From positions 1 through 17,216 of the forward strand of contig CAMCPC010000004.1 of NCBI GenBank assembly GCA_945876665.1: a stretch of 17,216 nt of DNA, in the 5' to 3' direction. The notes under the pieces are model-generated. The model saw only the letters and a program-made list of their open reading frames with translations, searched no databases and was not told where the DNA came from. Every line of letters begins with the position of its first letter. Position 1 is the stretch's first letter. This DNA is from an uncultured Oscillospiraceae bacterium (GTDB lineage Bacteria > Bacillota > Clostridia > UBA1381). Shown here in pieces: positions 12,815-17,216 of this stretch. The position numbers were made by a program, and so were the translations under genes.

Positions 12815-13852
12815 ATGTATAGAGTAATGCTTGTTTCCGATAATGATGCTTTACTGGAGGAACTGCAAAACCTGCATATCTGGGGTGAGCCTTCTGAATT
12901 TGAAATCTCTGCGGTTGTAAATGACGGAGAAGAAGCATATCGTGAGCTGTGCCGTAAAAAATATGACCTTGTACTTTGTGAAACGCAGATTAAAGGTATT
13001 GAAAGCACAGAGCTTTTAAGGCGCGCAAAGAGTGAAAAGCTATGCGGACGCATAGCCTTTTGCAGTATGAAGCCTGACTTTGAGTATGCAAGACAGGGGA
13101 TAATACTTGGCGCTTTTGATTATTTTGTATCGCCGTTTCGGGAAATCCAGTTTTATTCAGCCTTCAGCAGAATAAAAAATAAAACCAATGAAACTATGGC
13201 GGTGGAGATTTATCGCGCTGATGAAATCATAAATATGTTTAAAAACCATGACTCGGGAATATTTGAATATATTGAGGGAGTGGCTGACGAGATTTATAGC
13301 AGCGCCGAGGATAATACATCGGCGGGAAATATTATATGCAGTATTAACAAAATTGTAGTAGATGATATTTTCCGGCATAACGCATGGCTGGATTTATATA
13401 AATCGTGCAAAAGCTTCTATATCCCCGAGGAAATCGGTTATGACTCATATAAGGAATCCTTCATTGATGTGCTTGGAAGACTGTTTTGTGAATATAGTGA
13501 GCTTTTTCCCTGTGTAAATAATGACAAAATTCAGGAAGTGATACTGCATATTCTGAACAATCCCGAAAGTAATCTCAAGCAGAAAACAATTGCCGCTGAG
13601 TTTTATATTAACAGTTCGTATTTAAGTACCGTTTTTTCTGCGCAGACACAGCTTCGCTTTGTGGATTATCTTACTACAGTAAAGCTCAAGCGCGCCGGCT
13701 GGCTTTTGCAGAATACCACCATGAAGATTACCGAAATAGCCGAACGGCTTGATTATAAGGATATAGGGTATTTTTCAAAGATGTTTAAAAGACAGTACGG
13801 AATAACGCCTACTGAGTACAGAATACCGGATAATTATACGTATCAGATATAA
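12815..13852 (+). CDS. AraC-family response regulator with a degenerate receiver domain
   Basis: A 345-residue protein with an N-terminal receiver-like domain (about 1-115), a linker domain of no clear family, and a C-terminal AraC/XylS double HTH (about 240-338: LKQKTIAAEFYINSSYLSTVF, then KITEIAERLDYKDIGYFSKMFKRQYGITPTEYR). The receiver lacks key residues: the phospho-acceptor position in YDLVLCETQIKG is Glu56 instead of Asp, the acidic pair near the N-terminus is reduced (VSDND), and the usual Lys-Pro reads Ser-Pro (DYFVSPF). Phosphorelay control is therefore unlikely. No histidine kinase lies nearby. AAAGGAGG before the ATG, 26 bp after the Rrf2 gene, so probably the last gene of the sulfur operon; a terminator follows. 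Confidence 0.87.
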   Translation: MYRVMLVSDNDALLEELQNLHIWGEPSEFEISAVVNDGEEAYRELCRKKYDLVLCETQIKGIESTELLRRAKSEKLCGRIAFCSMKPDFEYARQGIILGAFDYFVSPFREIQFYSAFSRIKNKTNETMAVEIYRADEIINMFKNHDSGIFEYIEGVADEIYSSAEDNTSAGNIICSINKIVVDDIFRHNAWLDLYKSCKSFYIPEEIGYDSYKESFIDVLGRLFCEYSELFPCVNNDKIQEVILHILNNPESNLKQKTIAAEFYINSSYLSTVFSAQTQLRFVDYLTTVKLKRAGWLLQNTTMKITEIAERLDYKDIGYFSKMFKRQYGITPTEYRIPDNYTYQI

Positions 13853-13864
13853 TAAAGATAAAAC

Positions 13865-13893
13865 CGCTTCGTATAGTGACGGAGCGTTTTTTT
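13865..13893 (+). terminator. Rho-independent terminator of the sulfur operon
   Basis: CGCTTCGT (13865-13872) pairs with ACGGAGCG (13879-13886) in 8 bp, one of them T-G, with a 6-nt loop, followed by seven T. It lies 12 bp after the AraC gene stop. Confidence 0.92.
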
Positions 13894-13935
13894 ATTGCCT
13901 AATCTGCACATACTTTATACAGGAGGTGCGGATTT

Positions 13936-14694
13936 GTGGAACTTGAAAAGCTATTGGATTTTTCCGCTGCGGTGGGGAAAGGACTTCTGGAAAACGGCGC
14001 GGAAACAAGCCGCGTTGAGGATACATTAACGCGTATAATCAGACATTTTTACAGAGGACACAGTGAGATATTTGTAGTAATGACAGGCTTTTTTGTGAAT
14101 ATAGGCACGTATACAACCACTGTACGCGTCAGAAACAGGACTATAAATCTTGATAAGGTGTCAAAAATCAATATGCTGTCAAGGGACATAGTAGACGGTA
14201 AAATCAGCTTTAATGAGGCAGCAGAGCGTTTTGGAGAGATTAAAGGTCAGCCGCCCTATCCGCTGTGGATAAAAACGGCGGCAGTGGCGGTGTGCTGCAG
14301 TTTTTTCACGCTTCTCGGAAGCGGCAATTTATCGGACAGTCTTAATTCGTTTATAGTCGGCGCGGTGCTGAATGTGCTGATATGGTTTATGAGGAAGAAG
14401 CATACAGCGGATTTTATAATCACATTTACGGGCGGAGCGATGATAGCGGTGCTGACGGTGCTGTTGTATGCCGCAGGACTGGGCATCAATATCAACGCGA
14501 TGATAACAGGCTCAATTATGCCGCTTGTGCCGGGACTTGGCATAACGAACGCGCTGCGTGACATAATAGCCGGCGACTATCTTTCGGGCGGAGCAAGAAT
14601 GTTTGACGCAATAGTTGTGGCGGCGGCACTGGCGGCAGGCGCAGGCGCGGTGATGTATATGATTGGCTATATGTCCGGAGGTAAGCTTCTGTGA
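13936..14694 (+). CDS. ThrE-type threonine/serine exporter, large component (DUF1212)
   Basis: A 252-residue protein of the ThrE/YjjP family: a cytosolic N-terminal domain with the diagnostic GKGLLENGAETSRVEDTLTRI and VVMTGFFVNIGT, followed by about five hydrophobic segments (about 111-128, 134-150, 157-180, 184-204 including SIMPLVPGLGITNALRDIIAGDYLSG, and 222-246). In two-component exporters this subunit pairs with a short ThrE_2 protein, here encoded at 14830. The start is GTG at 13936 behind AGGAGGTG (13921-13928). Export of threonine or serine is the known role for Corynebacterium ThrE; substrate here is inferred. The stop codon belongs to the repeat at 14690. Confidence 0.88.
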   Translation: MELEKLLDFSAAVGKGLLENGAETSRVEDTLTRIIRHFYRGHSEIFVVMTGFFVNIGTYTTTVRVRNRTINLDKVSKINMLSRDIVDGKISFNEAAERFGEIKGQPPYPLWIKTAAVAVCCSFFTLLGSGNLSDSLNSFIVGAVLNVLIWFMRKKHTADFIITFTGGAMIAVLTVLLYAAGLGININAMITGSIMPLVPGLGITNALRDIIAGDYLSGGARMFDAIVVAAALAAGAGAVMYMIGYMSGGKLL

Positions 14695-14806
14695 AAAATA
14701 AGCGGCGCATCTTGACCTTTATCGGAGCTTGAAGTATTTGTGCAGCCTGTCGGGAGTACCGATACAACAACGCTTCTCAAAAGGGTAATATGCTTGCTTC
14801 TTTTCC
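14690..14806 (+). repeat. Structured intercistronic element, copy 2 (between the two exporter genes)
   Basis: Near-identical to copy 1 at both ends and, like it, supplies the upstream TGA stop (14692-14694). The middle differs: copy 2 is about 20 nt longer, with its own nested apical stems (TTGT with ACAA, TCGG with CCGA around GAGTA). Against copy 1, GGAGC now faces GCTTC, keeping the pair through a G-T wobble, and GCAT faces ATGC where copy 1 has only GCA/TGC. It ends 24 nt before the next ATG. Confidence 0.85.
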
Positions 14807-14829
14807 GCATATGAGGAACGGAGATTGTT

Positions 14830-15258
14830 ATGATTTTTGATGTGATAATGGCTTTTACGGCAACATTTATGCTGGCGGTTATTTTCAACGTTAACCGCCG
14901 TGAATTGATTTTCTGCGGCTTTGCAGGCGCGGCGGCAGAGGGAGTGTATCAGGCGGTTTCATATGCTTCAGACGGAATACCTTTGCCCGCGCTTGTCAGT
15001 GCCGCGGCTGTGACGGTGATAGCGAGAAGTCTTGCAAATCTTCGCAAATCCCCCGTAACGGTCTACCTTGTGCCGGGAATAATACCGCTTGTGCCGGGCG
15101 CAGGTATGTATAACACTGTTTTCAGCATGATTTCTGCCGACTATGCAGAGGCTCTCGAAATAGGCATAGACACATTAAAATGCGCCGCCGCAATCGCTGT
15201 CGGAATTGTGCTTGTTTTTGCGCTGCCAAACCGACTGTTCCTAAAACGCAGGAAATAA
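14830..15258 (+). CDS. ThrE-type threonine/serine exporter, small component (ThrE_2/DUF3815)
   Basis: A 142-residue, almost wholly hydrophobic protein with four membrane segments (about 3-19, 24-42, 52-68, 116-134) and the family stretch SPVTVYLVPGIIPLVPGAGMYNTVFSMISADY, whose PLVPG motif mirrors the one in the large subunit. A short basic tail (RLFLKRRK) ends the protein. It is the partner of the preceding gene; the two together correspond to the single-chain ThrE of actinobacteria. A CGGAG motif precedes the ATG. Separated from its partner by 135 bp, almost all of it repeat, which is unusually wide for a subunit pair. Confidence 0.88.
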   Translation: MIFDVIMAFTATFMLAVIFNVNRRELIFCGFAGAAAEGVYQAVSYASDGIPLPALVSAAAVTVIARSLANLRKSPVTVYLVPGIIPLVPGAGMYNTVFSMISADYAEALEIGIDTLKCAAAIAVGIVLVFALPNRLFLKRRK

Positions 15259-15281
15259 TCACATATATTGATATGTCTGCA

Positions 15282-15287
15282 TATAAT
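15282..15287 (+). promoter_or_regulatory. Possible -10 box for asnB
   Basis: TATAAT at 15282-15287, 17 bp before the asnB Shine-Dalgarno (15304-15310). No recognisable -35 is at the right distance, so this is weak; read-through from the exporter genes is the alternative. Confidence 0.3.
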
Positions 15288-15317
15288 ACATCAAAGAATA
15301 TTCAGGGAGGTATGGAT

Positions 15318-17168
15318 ATGTGCGGAATATGTGGATTTATAAATTTTAAGACAAACCTCATAAGAAACGAAGGTGAAAATAAAGCAATCGCTCACCGCAT
15401 GGCGGAAAAGCTGCGTCATCGAGGCCCTGACTCATGGGGCGAGTGGGCGGGGGAGCATGCTGTTTTTGCGCATAGCCGTCTGGCTGTAATAGACGTGGAA
15501 AAGGGCTTGCAGCCCATGAAGCGCACTGTTGAGGGACATGAATTTGTAATCACCTATAACGGCGAACTGTATAATACTTCTGATTTGCGCAATGACCTCA
15601 TGTCCTACGGATATGAATTTACTACCTCCTCTGATACAGAGGTGCTTTTGTACGCGTACATACATTACGGCGAACGCTGCGCCGAAATGCTCAACGGCAT
15701 ATACGCTTTTGTGATATGGGACTCCATGCGTCAGAGGGTTTTTGCCTGCCGTGACAGGTTCGGCGTGAAGCCGTTTTTCTACACGCAGAAAAAAGATGTG
15801 ACGGTGTTTGCATCGGAATTAAAGTCGTTGTTTGAATACCCTGAAATCAGTCCGATGCTTGATAAAACAGGTCTTTGCGAGTTGTTTGCCCTTAGTCCCG
15901 CAAGGACACAGGGTGTGGGCGTGTTTAAGGATGTGCTTGAGCTGCGTCCGGCACGGTATATGATAATAGACCGCCACGGAACAAGGATAAAGCAGTATTG
16001 GTCACTCAAAAGTCATGCGCATACCGACAGCTATGAGGACACCATTGAAAGAGTACGTTCGCTTGTGTATGACACCGTAAAGCGTCAGCTTATATCCGAT
16101 GTGCCGATTGCGACATTCCTGTCGGGCGGACTTGATTCAAGCGTGATAACCGCCATAGGTGCGCGTGAAATGGCGAAAAAGGGCGAGCGTCTTGCGACAT
16201 ATTCCTTTGACTATGAGGACAACAGCAAATATTTCAAGGCATCACATTTTCAGCCTGACAGCGATACAAAATGGGTGCCGAGAATGGTAGAGGAGTTTAA
16301 CACGAATCACACGTACCTTGTATGTCCCAATCATGCGCTGACGGATTTATTGGAGGAGGCGCTTTTAGCAAAGGATTTGCCGGGTATGGCGGACGTGGAC
16401 GCGTCGCTTCTGTATTTCTGCCGCGAGGTCAAGAAAAATCATACCGTTGTGCTGTCGGGCGAGTGCTCGGACGAAATATTCGGCGGTTATCCGTGGTTTC
16501 GGGAAAAGAAAGCCTTTGAAACAGCCGCGTTTCCGTGGTGCTATGATTTGTCGCTTAGAAATAATATTTTGCTTGACAGCGTTCGCGACACCCTTGACCT
16601 TGACGGCTATTCGCGTATGAGGTATGAGGAAAGTATTGCCGAAGTGCCGACATTTGACGGTGACAATGCCGAGGAAAAACGCCGCCGCGAGATTTCATAT
16701 CTTAATATAAACTGGTTTATGACTAATCTGCTGGATAGAAAGGACAGAATGAGCATGGCGAGCGGTCTTGAGGTGCGTGTGCCGTTTTGCGACCACCGCC
16801 TTGTGGAGTATGTGTGGAATATCCCGTGGGAGATGAAGAACAGGGATAACGTGTCAAAGAATATTCTAAGAGAGGCGGCAAAGGGCATACTGCCCGAAGA
16901 CGTTCGTTTAAGGCGCAAAAGCCCATACCCAAAGACGCACAATCCCCATTATGAGGAAGCGGCAAAGACGTTGCTTGACGGTGTTATTTCCGACCCCAAC
17001 GCGCCTATTCTTGCACTGTGCGACAAGGCAAAGCTTGCCGCTTTGCTTGACGGTTCATCGGATTACGGCAAGCCGTTCTTCGGTCAGCTTATGGCAGGGC
17101 CGCAGTTTATCGGGTACATATTGCAGATGAATTATTTGTTAAAAGATTATAAGGTGAAGATTATATAA
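15318..17168 (+). CDS. asnB: Asparagine synthase (glutamine-hydrolysing)
   Basis: AsnB makes asparagine from aspartate, glutamine and ATP. The start is set at the ATG of MCGICGF, because Cys2 must become the N-terminal nucleophile of the class-II glutaminase; AGGGAGG at 15304-15310 fits, and the in-frame ATG at 15312 is too close to it. The 616-residue product has the glutaminase domain (LRHRGPDSWGEW, SRLAVIDVEKGLQPM, YNGELYNTSDLR, SDTEVLLYAY, CRDRFGVKPFFY) and then the synthetase domain with the pyrophosphate loop FLSGGLDSSVITAI (about 268-281), LSGECSDEIFGGYPWFR, and DRKDRMSMASGLEVRVPFCDHRLVEYVW. Complete and apparently functional. A separate transcript or read-through from the exporter genes are both possible. 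Confidence 0.95.
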   Translation: MCGICGFINFKTNLIRNEGENKAIAHRMAEKLRHRGPDSWGEWAGEHAVFAHSRLAVIDVEKGLQPMKRTVEGHEFVITYNGELYNTSDLRNDLMSYGYEFTTSSDTEVLLYAYIHYGERCAEMLNGIYAFVIWDSMRQRVFACRDRFGVKPFFYTQKKDVTVFASELKSLFEYPEISPMLDKTGLCELFALSPARTQGVGVFKDVLELRPARYMIIDRHGTRIKQYWSLKSHAHTDSYEDTIERVRSLVYDTVKRQLISDVPIATFLSGGLDSSVITAIGAREMAKKGERLATYSFDYEDNSKYFKASHFQPDSDTKWVPRMVEEFNTNHTYLVCPNHALTDLLEEALLAKDLPGMADVDASLLYFCREVKKNHTVVLSGECSDEIFGGYPWFREKKAFETAAFPWCYDLSLRNNILLDSVRDTLDLDGYSRMRYEESIAEVPTFDGDNAEEKRRREISYLNINWFMTNLLDRKDRMSMASGLEVRVPFCDHRLVEYVWNIPWEMKNRDNVSKNILREAAKGILPEDVRLRRKSPYPKTHNPHYEEAAKTLLDGVISDPNAPILALCDKAKLAALLDGSSDYGKPFFGQLMAGPQFIGYILQMNYLLKDYKVKII

Positions 17169-17183
17169 ATTATTGTTTACATT

Positions 17184-17206
17184 CTTCTTTTTGCGTCAAA
17201 AAGAAG
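17184..17206. other. Perfect 10-bp hairpin at the right edge of the window
   Basis: CTTCTTTTTG (17184-17193) and CAAAAAGAAG (17197-17206) with a CGT loop, 16 bp after the asnB stop. There is no T run on the plus strand (CAAAAACCCC follows), so as a terminator it would be atypical. It may be the start of another dispersed repeat or of a structure cut by the window end. Confidence 0.45.
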
Positions 17207-17216
17207 CAAAAACCCC

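Noticed and set aside
13890..13912. CCTAATCTGCACATAC after the sulfur operon terminator as a fifth repeat copy
   Set aside because: Only the AATCTGC heptamer is shared; no GCA partner or nested stem on the left side, and the terminator occupies that space.
15180..15317. 46-codon N-terminal extension of AsnB
   Set aside because: It overlaps the exporter gene and would block the glutaminase, which needs Cys2 of MCGICGF at the N-terminus; the Shine-Dalgarno at 15304 points to 15318.

Overview
The window looks like chromosomal DNA of an anaerobic, gut-type clostridium (Bacillota). The basis is inference from Gram-positive Shine-Dalgarno sites (AGGAGG/GGAGG), several GTG starts, TTGACA-17-TATAAT type promoters, and gene content: RarA, a DUF1294 protein, EutS/EutP, LarB/LarC, a two-part ThrE-type exporter, a CymR-like Rrf2 regulator and AsnB. 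No rRNA, tRNA, CRISPR array, transposase or prophage gene is visible.

Layout. Positions 1-3568 hold the end of an unknown gene, then rarA, a GNAT acetyltransferase, a soluble CapD/FlaA1-type nucleotide-sugar dehydratase and a DUF1294 membrane protein, closely packed. Positions 3590-4515 are a two-gene unit, eutS-eutP, with its own extended -10 promoter and terminator and no other microcompartment genes. Positions 4542-6689 carry larB and larC (nickel-pincer cofactor synthesis), ending in a strong terminator. Positions 6730-8239 start with a consensus promoter and a 22-codon leader ORF ending Cys-Cys-Cys-Met. They then hold a sulfate-binding lipoprotein gene that breaks off at mid-length and runs directly into the C-terminal part of cysN, which looks like a deletion scar of a sulfate uptake and activation operon. 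A convergent hypothetical gene (8249-8767, minus strand) follows.

Positions 8927-13893 form one operon: thioredoxin, JAMM peptidase, a 59-residue sulfite reductase remnant, a ubiquitin-like sulfur carrier ending GGGC, a ThiF/MoeB-type adenylating enzyme, a MetY-type sulfhydrylase, a CymR-like Rrf2 regulator and an AraC-type response regulator with a degenerate receiver. The set matches the protein-thiocarboxylate homocysteine pathway (HcyS/HcyF/HcyD/MetY) described in Wolinella succinogenes. There it is linked to sulfate-reduction genes. Here the sulfate-binding, sulfate-activating and sulfite-reducing genes are all broken while the thiocarboxylate core is intact. Positions 13936-15258 hold the two subunits of a ThrE-type exporter, and 15318-17168 asnB.

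The most unusual observation is a structured element of about 70-117 nt lying between co-directional genes at four places (5290-5386, 9894-9961, 11018-11087, 14690-14806), in the same orientation as transcription each time. Two copies are close to identical at both ends. The other two are diverged in sequence but appear to keep the same nested stems through compensatory changes, with a conserved GCA...AATCTGC core. In three cases the element begins at the upstream gene's stop codon. It may be a MITE-like intergenic repeat or an undescribed cis-regulatory RNA family.
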